A stretch of DNA of 64,000 nt from Scleroderma bovista (GCA_037178675.1 JAYMGJ010000325.1:1-64000), one strand, 5' to 3'. Counted from the first letter of the stretch, positions 1 through 12,236 are shown. Translations and numbers: made by a program. The notes: generated by a model not told the origin, from the sequence alone.

Positions 1-2123
1 TGCCATCACGGATTTATTTATCGTGCCAGACCACTCGTGGTTTGCTTCGTAAGGAACGTTGCTCCAAAATGGCGGTTGGCTGCCAGCCCTTCTTTCCTGT
101 GGATGTCTTCATGCTTTGGCTGGCGTAAGTCCTTTACGGCGTTTCATTCTAATGGCACGCGTCGTCCACTTCTTTCAACCAGCTCGCTTGCACTGCGATC
201 GCGCACGTCGGAAACCCGGTGGGTCAATGGCATGGCACTAACACCTTTGACCTTGAGCAGTTAACACTTCCGTATGTATGCCCTTTGAAGTGGCTGTTGA
301 GCCGATCAATCCTGTCATCGGTGTCGTGTGTTTGCGAGACGTCTACCTCGTTTTCTCTTATCAGTGGCACGTGTTGTGCGGCACATCGAACTTTTGATGC
401 AAGTACTCCTGCAGTGCCTGTGGAAAGCTAGAGGCATGTAATTGTAAGATCAATGGCTTCGCAGATGAAACTGCTATGTGGAATACCCAACACAATCGTG
501 CCTTGTGTCAAAAATAACAATATCCTGTGGATCTTTTCTTGGGTCACTGGACAAGGTTTGTCTGTAAAGTTTCTTTTTGTTTCCAATCCAGTAAGTACTG
601 GAAGTGGAATTTTTTCCTCATACTAAGTAACTCATGACCAGGTAAATGGCAAGGCTGAGCAATTTCTATCTACGATCCTCCCTTGATTTCCTGATATGTT
701 TTAGGCTCGTCAGGTGCTCTCCTATTGAAATTTTTAAGAACGCGATCCAGTGTATTGGCGTCTTTTCAAACAAGTCCATTGAAAATATTTTTTCTTTATC
801 ATGGATACCTCAAGGTTTCGGTCATGAATATCCGCCTGTTGGGGTTGATGACCTTTTCTCAACACAATGCAGTCCATAGTACTCGGTCCTTCCCATTTTG
901 ATATGCATCCTAGATTCGCCAATTCTTCCATGCTTCTATGGCTTGCTTCGCTGACTCTTTTTTGGCTGGAGCTATGGGTATTATTGTCGACAGTGTCAAG
1001 GGTACATACCAACCAGGGTTCATCGCACCTTGCGATATAGCATCACTGACGTGATCTGTAGGTAGCCCATACCGTTGATTTTCTTTGCGAAAATCTCCTT
1101 TGCTTGCTTATCTCATACACAACCAACTTCCATCTTAATTGGGCGCGCATGCATGGGTGTGTAAATTGGTTTTATGTGAATGGCATGATTCTTTTCACCG
1201 GAATTCTTAGTGTGTTAGTATTGCGTGTTGCTGACTTGCTTTTCACTATCGGTGCCTTCGGCTTGAGTAATACAAGAATAATGTACATTCCGCCAAAGCT
1301 ACAAGAGCATTGTCGCCCCAATGCATTTTAGTCGAGAACTTAGTGAGACAAGCCTCTGGCCCAGGAGAGAAGTGCACTGGAAACACGCACAGCCTGTCAG
1401 AGGCCAGTACATTCAACCAAAAAGGTGTTCTACATACAGTGGCAGTGCCCTGGCCATGCTTCATTAAGGCGATGCATAGTAATCCCCTCGTTTTCTGGAA
1501 GAAAAAATGACATAAACAATAGTATGCATATTGTTGGCTAAGAATAATAACGTCTCAGTGTCCCGTTTGTCGTTGTTTGTACCTCAGTTGTTGATATCCA
1601 ACACTGAGGTACGCTGTTTATCGTTCGTTGTTTCCAGTTCGTAGGCTGATAGCATTCGTACCAGACGTTCTTAGGTACTTAGGACATGTATGCTAGTTGT
1701 TGATATCCAACACTAAATAGTACGCACGAGACCCCGTGACCGTTGACTCCAACACATATGCGTGTCATGACAGTGACTATAGAGATTAGGGTGGATACAG
1801 CAACTTCACACCACAAAGCAACTGGTTGGAAAACAGATTCACAACAAAGGGTTATAGCAACTGACAACAAAGGATAACGACATAAAACAAAGTCAATATC
1901 ACAGAAGACAATGGTCACCATGAAGTTCGTAAAGGGTATATAGCAGGACAAGGTTCCGACGGAAATTCAAGTGAGACTTAATAAACCTGGAAAACAACAT
2001 ATGTCTGAGCTGGCTTGAAGACGGCTCAAGGTGAACAAGCCAGAGGAGGTCGTTGTCTAACCAGTGTGATTTGGGTACTTGTTTTTGTGTGCAGACCTGG
2101 TACGATCAAGCAAACTTAGTACG
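1..2123. other. Gene-poor stretch, no supported gene
   Basis: Only short, unrelated open frames of under about 95 codons occur on either strand. None shows a recognisable domain or links to a neighbour through a plausible intron. The one structured element is a repeated palindrome near 1579-1715, listed separately. This may be intergenic DNA or a decayed region at the edge of the gene-dense block. Confidence 0.5.
1579..1715. repeat. Pair of palindromic repeats
   Basis: Positions 1579-1612 form a palindrome with perfect 9-bp arms (GTACCTCAG / CTGAGGTAC) around an imperfectly symmetrical core. The core AGTTGTTGATATCCAACACT (1586-1605) recurs exactly at 1695-1714, there flanked by TAG/CTA-type symmetry. 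Both copies could form hairpins. The repeat unit has no coding potential. It could be a regulatory operator pair or the ends of a very small decayed transposable element; the sequence does not decide. Confidence 0.6.
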
Positions 2124-3787
2124 CTAATAATGACAACGGGTACAATTGTTCGGTCCTCGCCGATTGCCATACCTTTGTTGGTTGTTGGGTAGACCGTTCG
2201 GGTTAGGGTTCTGTGGCTGGGGCCGGGGCTTTTGTCGAATTCTGCGTGAGATAGTATGAAGGCTTAAATCATAATACTGTTCACGAGAATTAGAACTGCC
2301 CATCTTACGGTTTCGCTGTGGGGGGAGTATTGTTCCTGCAGAAATGAGATTCACTTCAACAAAAAGTGCAGTACTATAACACAACCGACTTACTGCACAG
2401 GTTGGGCAGTGGCTTTGCCAATGAGGTCCTGCTTGCCGCGGGGTATCCATCTAACCACCATATTAGGACGCCACGAAAAGATTTGGGGATCCGTCGTTCG
2501 TACCGCTGACAAGCCTCTAATTGGCCTGAGGGTTCATTTGTAGTACTATAGGAAGGTGGCTGGTATGAACCAACTCCCAGTTTGGAGGGTTGCAAATGGT
2601 CGTCATCCGACCCATATCGGCCGCTTGCCAATGCAAGCCCGTAAGCATCTGTATAGAACAATTGTCTCCGTCTTACCTGGTGGGTTGCTCGGCAACAGGC
2701 TTGAACTGGGTGAAAGGATTCGAAATTTCGATCGTGCTCTGTTCGAACCCAAAAGTAGCCCCTGACGGCGAAGGTACACTGTTCGCAGTGTAGGAAGATG
2801 GCTGGTATGAACTGCCTTGCCAATGGCCGTCATCCGAACCATAGTAGCTCGGACTGCTTGGTAATGCACTGAGCCTGTAAGCATCTAGATAGAACAATGT
2901 TATCCATCCTACCTGGTGGGTTGCTCAGCAACAGGCTTGGACTGGGTGAAATAGTGCCGAATCCTGTTCTGTTCGTACCCAAAACCTCCCGAAGGCGGAG
3001 CATCCGCACTATAGGAATATGGCTGGTGTGAACTACCTTCCCGTTTGGAAGGTTGCAAATAGGAGTCATCCAAACGGCCACTTGCCAATGCAAACCCGTA
3101 AGCATCTGTATAGAATAATGGTATCCGTCCTACCTTGTGGATTTCTCGGCAGCAGGCATGGAGTAAGTGGAAGAAATTCTGCTCTGTCCGTACCCAAAAG
3201 TAGCTCCTGAAGGCGAAGGTACACTGTTCACAGTATAGGAAGATGGCTGGTATGAACCGCCTTGCCAATGGCCGCCATCCGAACCATAGCGGCCGCTTGC
3301 CAATGCAAGCCCGTAAGCATCTGTATAAAACAATAGTATCCCTCCTACCTGGTGGATTGCTCGGCAACAGGCATGGAGTAGGCAGTGAAAGAATTCCGAG
3401 GATCATACCCAAAAGTAGCCCCTGAAGACGGAGGCTCGTTCGTAGTACAGGAAGATGGATAGCATGGATCGCCTTCCCATTTGGAGTGTTGCTCGGAAAC
3501 AGGCTTGGAGTGCGCGAAAGAATTCGGAATTCTGCTCTGTTCGTAGTACCCAAAAGTTGCCCCTGAAGTTAAAGGCGCATTCGCAGTAAGGGCTGGCTTG
3601 TATGGTCGGGCTTCCAACTTGGAGTGCTGATAGCCGGAATCTTGGATATAACTACCGCTGACCAATGAAAGGGCGTATAGAAAAGTGGTATTCTCGGAAT
3701 ATAAACTTACTCAATGGTCTGGTTGCCCAACTTGGGATCGGAGTGCGCTGTTTCCTTCGATGCCATGGACTTATAGGACGAATGCAT
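2124..3787 (-). CDS. Hypothetical protein built from tandem exon+intron repeat units
   Basis: I do not recognise this protein family. Seven exons join to 446 codons including the stop, and the frame is conserved through every join. The introns on the minus strand are 3710-3658, 3348-3296, 3133-3081, 2912-2857, 2676-2624 and 2393-2336. The central exons encode a 54-60 residue Ser/Tyr/Gly/Pro-rich repeat. Each unit runs through a GSYQPSSY-like stretch, then SGATFGYEQSRI, then SKPVAEQPTR. Exons 3 to 5 are 162, 168 and 180 nt, all divisible by three. All the repeat introns are phase 2, and the first five are similar to each other (GTAGGA...GATACC..TTCTATAC...GCATTGGCAAG). Exon 2 (309 nt) holds two units with no intron between them. 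The chosen start, at 3787-3785, is the first ATG after an in-frame TAA. The C-terminus is non-repetitive and rich in N, P, Q and R. No signal peptide or membrane segment was seen. The function is unknown; the low-complexity repeats suggest a structural or disordered role. Confidence 0.7.
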
Positions 3788-5906
3788 ATTCAAACGGGCT
3801 AGCTGATGAATGTGCTTGGGGGGTAGAGGTGGGGAAGCACTATGGCACTTCGGCCACCTTTATTCGAATCAAGGGCAAGGTCCAATTCAGCCACTATCAA
3901 ACAGCATCACAGGATTTACAGCTGCAGCTGCAGAGCTTGTGGCAGGCAATATTTCCTACTTTATAGTTCCTGCGAAGAGATATATATGTAAAATCAACTT
4001 CGAAAAAGAAGCTGTTGGCTGAATGCTATTCGACTGATCGTGACCGGTGAATAGATGGTGCGGAGCTTCAATCGGTAGGCGGAATATCAACTGACCAGGA
4101 GATGCATGTTTTATACAATGAGGGGCATACGGCTAATGGTACATCAAGACGAGAAAGCAGGGCAGATCGCTGAACAAAAAGAAAGTGTGGCACATCCAAG
4201 ACAGGTAAATAAGAAAATTCTGGGGATGAGGACTACTTCTTCGTATCTGGAAAGGGTACCAAAATGAGCACTAGATATACAGCTCGAAGGAAAAGCCACT
4301 GACCACGGACTGGGGAATAAGCGTAGCCGGACTTATCGTGACTGGAGTGACCGTAGCCGGGTTGGGGGGAGACAGGTTGACCACGGCTGGAGTGGTCGTA
4401 GCCAGGTTGGGGGTGGCCAGGGCTGGAATGACCATAGCCGGGTTGGGGGTAGACAGGCTGTCCGTGGCTGGAGTGACCGTAGCCGGGATCGTGTCCACGC
4501 TGAGCATTATGGGGGGGTCGGCCGTGGCCGGACTGGCCTTGGGTGGGTTGGACATGTTGAGGGTACTTATTTGAGTTGCTGAGGGGTCTGTGCCAACCAT
4601 ATTAGCGTAAACGGGTTTAACAATGAGGCAACTAACTTTTCGGGCTGTACGGCACTTTGTAGGAATAGAGGTCAGTCTTACGACGTACGAATGTTGACAC
4701 GATCTTACTTCCGCGGCCTTGTGTAGGGCTGAGTAGTTTGACTAGCGTGGCAACGCAATAAATCCAAGATTAGGCCAGGAGGGCAGCCGCTACTTACGTG
4801 TTTGGTTTGTGTACCGCCGTAGCTGGTGTGAATTGACCTCGAGCTATGATTCTATAACAATTGTATGGTTGTTTTGCGACACGACATCAAATAAATGCAC
4901 AAATGCACATACCCAGGAGCATCATAGCTAGGTTGGAGAGTATCAGATGTACGGGGTGGCAGCTGGTCAACTGAGTCCCAATCGGGGTCACTTTTCTAGG
5001 TTATCATACGTATGTAAGCATCCAATACTAATCGACTCACTGAGACGATTGAGCTGATCTGTCGTTGTTGAGAGACATAATAAGTTGGGGGTAATTAGAG
5101 GGTGAGAGTTCGAGGACGATGTTTATGAGGAAAGGGATTCAGAACCATCAAATATCCCCTGGACTTGGCCACGAGAAACGCCTACGCCCTATGACAAGAT
5201 GAGCAGGCGATAGTGCACGCGATGGCAGGCTGGAGTCGGCCAGGTTGAAGTGTCAGATGATCATCACCAATGAGCGTCAAGATAACCTTGGTAGGCTGAG
5301 AAGCATATTATAGAGGGTGAATGTGGCCCACGCCGACGGTCAGAGTACTTCTTGAGTACAACTGTAACAGGAGTGGGCAATATATATGGTCGCCGTTGAC
5401 CTCGATCATTAGCAGGGAATACTGGGTACACAATGATACGGCAGTCAACCCTGCGACCATTGCAGCGCCTCCGGTGCTCCACCATGCATGAACAGTGCGA
5501 TTTGCAAGTTGTTGCGGCGAGGCTGACCAGACGTGTTTGATCGATCAAGGGATAGAAGGACGGAGGGTTTGGTCTGCCTAGTAGGGGAGAATGCCTGTTC
5601 TCCCAGTCGAGAGTGCGGGTTGAACCGGTCTGTATCATACCCGAAACTGGTGCGCGCTCTTCGGCGGTCTTAGCATTATCAACCCGGGTCGTTGAGCTGT
5701 GGACTACAGCCCTTCATTGGATTAGGTAATCGATCTAGAGTTCAGAGATTCTACACAGGCTCATGGCGGTACACAAGTCCCTTCCACTGTGAGTCCACCG
5801 GCCGAATTTACAGCAAGCTGACTCTCAGGCATAAATATGTACTCCCCCCGTCCCCGATTTGCATCGAGCTCAGTTGTCGCCACTGTGTTTTTCTTCCATC
5901 ATTATT
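3788..5906. other. Intergenic region with a minisatellite
   Basis: No gene is supported here. A minus-strand frame at 4271-4600 encodes a Pro/Thr/Ala-rich peptide (TPNPATVTPAT-like). It coincides with the minisatellite at 4343-4500 and has no clear splice partners, so it is more likely repeat-driven than a gene. It could be an upstream exon of the repeat gene below it, but I saw no convincing join. A minus-strand frame at 5264-5638 has no recognisable domain. Confidence 0.45.
4343..4500. repeat. Degenerate GC-rich minisatellite, 45/36/45-bp units
   Basis: Four units begin with TGGAGTGACC or a close variant at 4343, 4388, 4424 and 4469, giving spacings of 45, 36 and 45 bp. Each contains a GTAGCCGGGTTGGGGG-like core. 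All spacings are multiples of 9, so a reading frame is kept through the array. On the minus strand this reads as a Pro/Thr/Ala/Asn repeat peptide. Confidence 0.7.
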
Positions 5907-7939
5907 ATGTCCACAGATATAGCCAATATCGACGCACCTCCTGCCTATGCTAGGTGCTGGTATCCCATCGTACCCACGGGTGGATCAAGATACTCAAAGA
6001 CTTCAATGTACTTTCTCCCTACAGCGACTCGGCGCGATCCTCATCCTGTGTTTTTAGTGCATACCTGCATCACCGCGTTCTGCCAGTACCACTGCAGGCG
6101 GCTCGGTAAGCCACATTTTCCATTTCAGGCTTTCTGTGTTCACTCTAACTTTCCAAAGAACCCCGCCTGATGGTTGCCAGTGGGCGCCTTTTGTCCATCC
6201 CGAAGGTCAACCTTACTCTACTCGCGTGCTTCCCAAGTTTCGGGTCGTCGTTGACTTTAACGTCCATGAACCCTCCAAAGAGTTCACTGACTTCTGGGTC
6301 AAACGAATAAACGACTTTGTGCACATGCAAGACATCCAGCTCCCGGCCGGAGCACTGGAACTCTACCTCGAGCCACACGAACTCGATCCTCACCAGTCTT
6401 GCTCGTATTATTTTGTAAGCCATTCAACCCGTAAGGTCTTTTGGCTGGAGGAAGTCTCCTCAGAGTCTTTGGGTATGGCTCCTGTCGTCTCTGACACCCA
6501 TTTCGGTACATACATACGCCTATTCTTCCTGCATTGCATACTAAGTTTTGATAGACATCGCCTTGGAGCGCCTCTACTGGGTGCACGTGGAGTACTTTCC
6601 CAATCATATCACTGTCGAAGTTCCATTGCAAGTCATAGATGACATCATCCTTGTTCTATCTCATGGACAAATTGGTAAGTCTAGATTTGGCACTGCGCAT
6701 TTAGGAATCTTGTTGACACAGCCGCGGAAGACCGAATGACTTCCAGCACTTCTACTTTCCCATACACGGCAGACAAGTGCGAAAAAATGTTGGGTCTTCT
6801 TCGTCCATTGAAAGGTAAGGTTTTCCTGCATGGTCACATGCTGGAGACTCAAATCCAGCCTAGGACAACCGCCAAGTGGATATCTATTCTGCGTCATGGG
6901 TACGCACTCTCCACCGTAATGTGACGCAGCACGTTCTAACCTTGGAGTCAGCGCGCGTTATGGGTGCTATTGGTACGTTTTTCACGGAGATGCTCACAAG
7001 GTCAATCAAGTCTAAATCAGGGGTAGCTCATCAGCGTTTCACGACATTTTATGGAGAAGGAAACGCCCAACTGGACAGATTGCAACAAGTGCTTCCTTGT
7101 GACACTGTGGAGTATCCAAGGGTAACGGCGATTTGCAACCTGGTCATGTGGGGGTTCCCTGGCGGCTATCTTGCGCGGTTGGAAGAGCTCTTCCTGAATA
7201 ACCAGGTATTTGCAGACCACTGGTCAGATTTTATGTCGTCATGTCTCCAGGATTGGTCAACTTCGCTCTCATGGGTCCGTCAATTGCTACTACATGTGGC
7301 CTAGTTTCTAATGCAAAGTTTAGGCTTTCCCTGTTTTAATGTGGGTTTGTCTGGCAGTCTGCCCCACCAAGTCTAATTTTGTTTGTCTTCACAGTTCTAG
7401 CCTAGTCCTTTCCATGATCGGTGGAACATCTCTGCCATGCGCCCTGCCAACCATTCTATCCTGTGCAGCTAGCATAGCTTCTGGATCCATTCTCCATTCC
7501 AGGCATCAACAGTTAACAAACGTTAGTGCAGCTACTGCAGTAAGTTGCCTCCTTTTGGCCTCCTTTCACACAGATAACACTGGGCCGCCACTAGGTCCAA
7601 TATATGAGAGCTGCCAAGATGTCTTCCCCGATGGGCCTCCTGCCTTTGGCAGTCGTCTTTAGTATCCCAAGAGCGTGCTATTTTTGGGGTCTGTGTTTCA
7701 TTGGCATGCATTTCGCTGTCCTGCTTTATCACATGGTTGACACGATTGGGCGGCTGGCAGTCGCCACTTCGTGTGCATTATTGGTTACCCTCATATGCGT
7801 AGTGCTGTGGGTATCTGCGCCCGAAGAAGAGCAGTCGTTTTTTGGGCTTATTCTCTCTCTGAGACCTATGTTGCCTTTCTGCGGACATGGAGAAAGCTAT
7901 CTACCTCTGCCAGGGGTAGAACTCGAGCATATGGTATAG
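5907..7939 (+). CDS. WW-like / transmembrane hypothetical protein (Agaricomycete-expanded family)
   Basis: The N-terminal half carries a WW-like segment: PPDGCQWAPFVHPEGQPY, later YYFVSHSTRKVFWLEE, then LYWVHVEYFPNH. It is followed by the conserved block RFTTFYGEGNAQLDR. The C-terminal half is hydrophobic, with three to four probable membrane spans (ASIASGSIL region; VVFSIPRACYFWGLCFIGM; VATSCALLVTLICVVLW). From general knowledge, this layout is a multicopy family of unknown function in mushroom genomes. Small introns with good boundaries link the exons, for example at about 5957-6022, 6103-6157, after THF, after HGQI, after LLRPLK, and around 6909-7020. With these joins the N-terminal two thirds read without a stop. 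The junction between the cytosolic part and the first membrane exon (about 7270-7392) could not be resolved cleanly, so a lesion there is possible. The last exon ends at 7939; an extra intron could extend it to 8289. Confidence 0.7.
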
Positions 7940-8322
7940 CCTGCGTCACCTGTCTCCACTGTCCGAGTTACATCGGTCGGGGTTGGGATGCTGGACGGTT
8001 GGGAGAGGTGCGAGCGGATTTCCTTGCTAGGAAAAAATGTCAAGTTGCGAACAGTACGAACAGGTGTTCTCGACTAGGCAAGTGTACCCTTGACGTTCAT
8101 GTATTCATAACTGTTGTAGCATTAACATTTACCGGCTTTGGTTTGTACCATACTTGGATCGAAAATAGGGTGATTCAACTCCAAACCATTCGTCGACGCT
8201 ACCGTCCCCACATAACAAAGCATTACACTGTTAGCATGTTCCACACAGAAAAAGGGTCCAGTACTAATCCAATCAAGCTCCCCGCTTGAGCTGTACATAT
8301 GTAGGCACCTATGTCCACTGTC

Positions 8323-11267
8323 TCATACACCCCCTAAGCTAACTTCGCTCCGATAAGATGGCGTCCTTGGCACATGCGGAGCAAGGGGTCCAAGTTGCTG
8401 CGCCTGTTCCTTGTTCCGCGTGTCACGCGCATGTGCTTGGCGGACATAGGCGTACCTTTGAAAGTGGTTCAGCCCCTGGAGGAACATCACACCAACCTAT
8501 GGGATAATCCACATCAGCTAAGAGTACAACGAAGGTCAATCGCGACATACCGGGTGTGATCTCAGCTCATTGAAAATGTCAAGAGCCGCCTCCCGCACGA
8601 CTTCTAGGTGATGGAACAGGCAGAAACTTAACGGTTGGAGACCTCCTATGTGTTGTGGCGTAGATGCTAAGAGCTACATGCCACAGGTTTCCGCAGGTTC
8701 GTGTTAGGCGCAATCAGAAAATATGTACGGGCAAGGACACACCTCGATGACTTGTTCATACGTGCGGACATTGTCTGATATCTTCCGCACGATCAGTTCG
8801 ACCTCGGAGTCAGGGAGGTTTTTGACGAGGCGAAGACGGGATAGCTGGTGTACGAGATCGAACCCCTTGATCAAATTGGTTGCTTGCAGTTTTTGGAAAT
8901 CCTATCCTCTATCAGCCATGTCCGTAATTCTTTCCAAACGCAACTATGCTTACGGTGATACAATGTTGGTACGACTTCGTCTTCCGCCAGGCCTCGATCC
9001 GGCTAGCATTGGCTGCGAGCTCTTTCAATGCAGATGCCTCATCCGGAAAGACGATCCCACCGCCCAGCGATCCCTCAGCAAAAGGTGTGCTTGGATAGTT
9101 GATTTTGGTGGCCCCTGACGTCATTTCCTCGTATCGCGATGCCAATCTCACAAACCGGCCAACATATTCCGTGAACCGGAGTCGCACCAACGTTTCGCCG
9201 AAGTGCGAGGTTATCGCCGAGATGATCTGCAACAGGTTTCGTAAGCACTGCATGAAAGTTGATGGAAAGGAAGCACGTGCCTCTTCCATGAAGACGTTGT
9301 CCAAACTATCCGCTCTAGCTGCAAAATCGGTTTTTTGATTCGTCTCCTTATCACGTGTCGCAATTCGAGCAATCTCTTCCTCGCTTGTAGCAGATCCTTC
9401 AGCACGGATCGCCTGACGATTGAGGAAGGGACCGATGGCTGGTGGGGTAGTTGGGAAGTTCAGGTGGATGTCCCGGTGCACAACTACCCTCCCAGTTCCG
9501 ATATCCATCAACAGGTCCCACGCAGCGGATGTTTCGAAGATAGGATTGGTGACACCAGCGATAAATGCAGGCCTACAAGGTCTCTTGTTAGTGGGTATGA
9601 AACCAAGGTCGGGAATCATCAAACGAACGTCGAAGCCCAGTCTTCTCCGCCAGCTAATCCAGCATAAGGGAATGCCCGGTCGATAAATCCGCGCAAGATA
9701 ACGCCACATCCTGATCCTAGGGCGCAGGCCGATAGCACGTAGTTTGCCACCTGGCCAGCAGGTATATTGTGCCCTAAGAAAAGAACGCGTTTTCCGGTAA
9801 TGAGGGCGTTGAATAGTATTATTATAGGATGAGTAAGACTTCCGTTGGTATGCAAGTGTGGATGTAATGGTCCGGAGACAGTAACTAGTGGTGTAGAGAA
9901 CGTTTGAATTAGCTGAATTAACGAATACTGAACGGATGTTAACAACAGTAGAAAACGATGACATAAGAAAAACGCACATCACCAACTTCCTCTGGAAAAG
10001 TTGCAACAGGCAGCTTGATGGGTAACTGGTGTCCTTTGTATATTATTGAGGTCTGGAAAAAATGGGTATCCTTGGATATTCCGGAACGTAATTGAGAATC
10101 CGAGGCTGTGGGTATGGCTGCACCGTAAGCATTAGGGTCTTTCCCGATGCCATTAGATGATGAAGATGACGCGTCAGTTGACCTCCGGCCGCGACTTGCG
10201 AGAGTACCGCTGCCGGATGTGACGCTTCCTGGTCCTCCTCCGATGGCGACCCCCACCTGACTTTCAAGCATCACACTCTCATCGTTGACCCAAACGGCAC
10301 TTCCACCAAGAGAGAATGACGAGTCTGATGGAGAAGAAGAATGGCGCTGTGGCTGTGAACTAGCAGTGCTGCTCTCTGTTGTTGAGCGCTCCCGAATGCC
10401 ATCACCAATTGGGTTGCTACTCTTGATCAAGATGCCGTCCTCACTGGAATGAGAACTTGTTGACAGGGTGGTTTTATGCTGTTGGTTGGGCCGTGTACCA
10501 TTTATAGGGGTTACTGCCATGTCGGAGGCTTTGGAAGGTGCAAACTTCTCTGCAAAGATGTCCTTGCGCTCGGATGCACGCATGATGAGTTTCTCGTAGC
10601 GATTTAATGCGGGTGAACCCGAGATATCCATGGAGTTAATGGCATCAAAGAGCCGTGCAAGGCAGTCCTGTGATGGGTTCGCGAAATAGTCATCAAGGGC
10701 GAGGAGGAGCACAGGCTGATGGAATTGGCTTCAACAACAGAGGTTAACGGTATCTACAGCAGCACATACTTTGAATATCTGAATAAATGGATGGCGAGTG
10801 CATATAGCCATCGCTTTGACTACAGCACCTCTGGAGGTACGCCATGTAATGAGACATGTGCTGCATGACGGCACCATACGACATACCTTCGAACGGACTT
10901 ATCGTGTTTTGTCCGGACAAGATTCAGGACATAAATAAGCTCTGAGCGATTTCCACCCTTTATTGAATGATCATCTCTGTGGTCCGATGTTTCCAGAGCA
11001 AGAACAGGCGCTATTGTGTTGAAGGGGGTCTGGTTGAGGAAGAATATCGTCCAATCTTCAAGGTGTCTCTCTGCTCCATCCGGAAGCATCAAGTTGGCAA
11101 GTAGTCTGAAAACCAACCATCAGCTGCGAAAATACGAGTAGCTCCAGCGTGTCGCACCCTTCATCCGTGCCCAATGGTTGGGGGAATTGGTAGGTGAGTT
11201 GTGCACCACTGTCGATATCGAACTCTGCGAGCAGAACGAAAGAACAGTGCGGGCCTTTCGAGGCCAT
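8323..11267 (-). CDS. AFI1: Afi1/MesA-like Arf3-docking, DENN-related polarity protein
   Basis: The N-terminus reads [20 protein letters not shown] and QFPQPLG, then [12 protein letters not shown] and [16 protein letters not shown]. This matches the docking domain of Afi1 for Arf3 and the related Aspergillus MesA. A middle region rich in Ser/Gly/Thr (about 10080-10500) is probably disordered. The second conserved block, with [19 protein letters not shown], corresponds to the SPA/DENN-like part. The 3' exons read [20 protein letters not shown] and then [16 protein letters not shown], ending at TGA 8325-8323. Family members act at polarised growth sites and vesicle trafficking as Arf3/ARF6-linked scaffolds; that role is inferred here. 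The first intron (about 52 nt, GTGCGA...TTTCAG) joins DEG to LLANLML in frame. Assignment is by motif recognition and needs no rearrangement. Confidence 0.82.
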
Positions 11268-11566
11268 GGTATCTTGTGGTTGTTTTCAATGGCGGGTTCA
11301 GTTGAAAGTACTAGGGTATTTGTAGCGTCCCAGACGGTATCATACAACCTCGACACGATTAGAAGCAGAACAAGCAACAGGATCGGATTTCCTTTTCCAG
11401 CCATACACTTTTCGGGTTGTCCCCCTAAACGTACTCAGTACTACTCGACACTTGCCAGACCTTCAGAACTACACGAATTTTGAAATCTCTAGGGCTCTGT
11501 TGACCATGGAAAATAGCTCCAAGAGCCTCTGACGCGCCTCATCTTTTCGTAACAAAAGGCGTCCCA

Positions 11567-12071
11567 TCATTTGAACTGGGAAACGGGAGCAGGGAATGAG
11601 CACTTGCCTCTTTCCCTCTCAGCCTGCTGCAAGCTGTTTGCCTGGGTTTCCAGATTGCTTTCCCCGACGCAGCACTCGTAGAAGATACGGGCAGACGACC
11701 AAGCATACATCTCCATCACCAGACGGAAGAGGAGTCTTCGGTATTCTGTCGAAATCCCCACATCGTTAGCTTTCATACACCAAACCAGGATATATGCTGT
11801 GTAGTTGGATGTTACTTTTTCGAAATGCCTCATCTTTTTCTGTGAACCCCTCAATTCTTGAGGAGATAGATGACAAAAGTGTAAACGAAGTGACGGTCTG
11901 AGCGAGGATATCTTCCAGTGACACAAGTTTCGATGATCTTTCAGCGGTAGGTTCGGAAGACGCGTCTCCATTCGCGACAGGAGCGGCCTGCGTGTTCTGG
12001 CCTGCTGTATCGTGTAGTTGGGTGTCATCAATTTCAGTGGGCGAAGACGTGTTGAACTCGCTGGAATCCAT
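11567..12071 (-). CDS. Small hypothetical protein
   Basis: I do not recognise this gene. A first exon begins MDSSEFNTSSPTEIDD. It continues through an acidic Ser/Ala/Thr-rich tail into a probable amphipathic helix (LVSLEDILAQTVTSF, then IEGFTEKDEAFRK). A 5' splice site (A|GTAACA) and an acceptor preceded by a perfect GCTAAC branch site (ATTTCGACAG) remove about 70 nt. The frame then reads KYRRLLFRLVMEMY to a stop at 11567. It lies between the Afi1 and coatomer alpha genes on the same strand. The helical, small, soluble character would fit a complex subunit, but no family can be named. Confidence 0.5.
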
Positions 12072-12236
12072 CGTATGAAGAGGATACCTGCATTGGGATG
12101 AGACGCGTCTCATAATCACTTCATGGTCACATGACTTGTCACGCTAAATTTACAGAAGCATACGCGCAGAAGCGATTCGTATTATCGTCAACAAAAAAAT
12201 GCTAGCTTAGTCCCATCTCTATGAAGTCCAGTCCGC

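Noticed and set aside
4271..4600. Minus-strand Pro/Thr/Ala-rich frame as a separate gene
   Set aside because: It is produced by the minisatellite at 4343-4500 and shows no convincing start context or introns.
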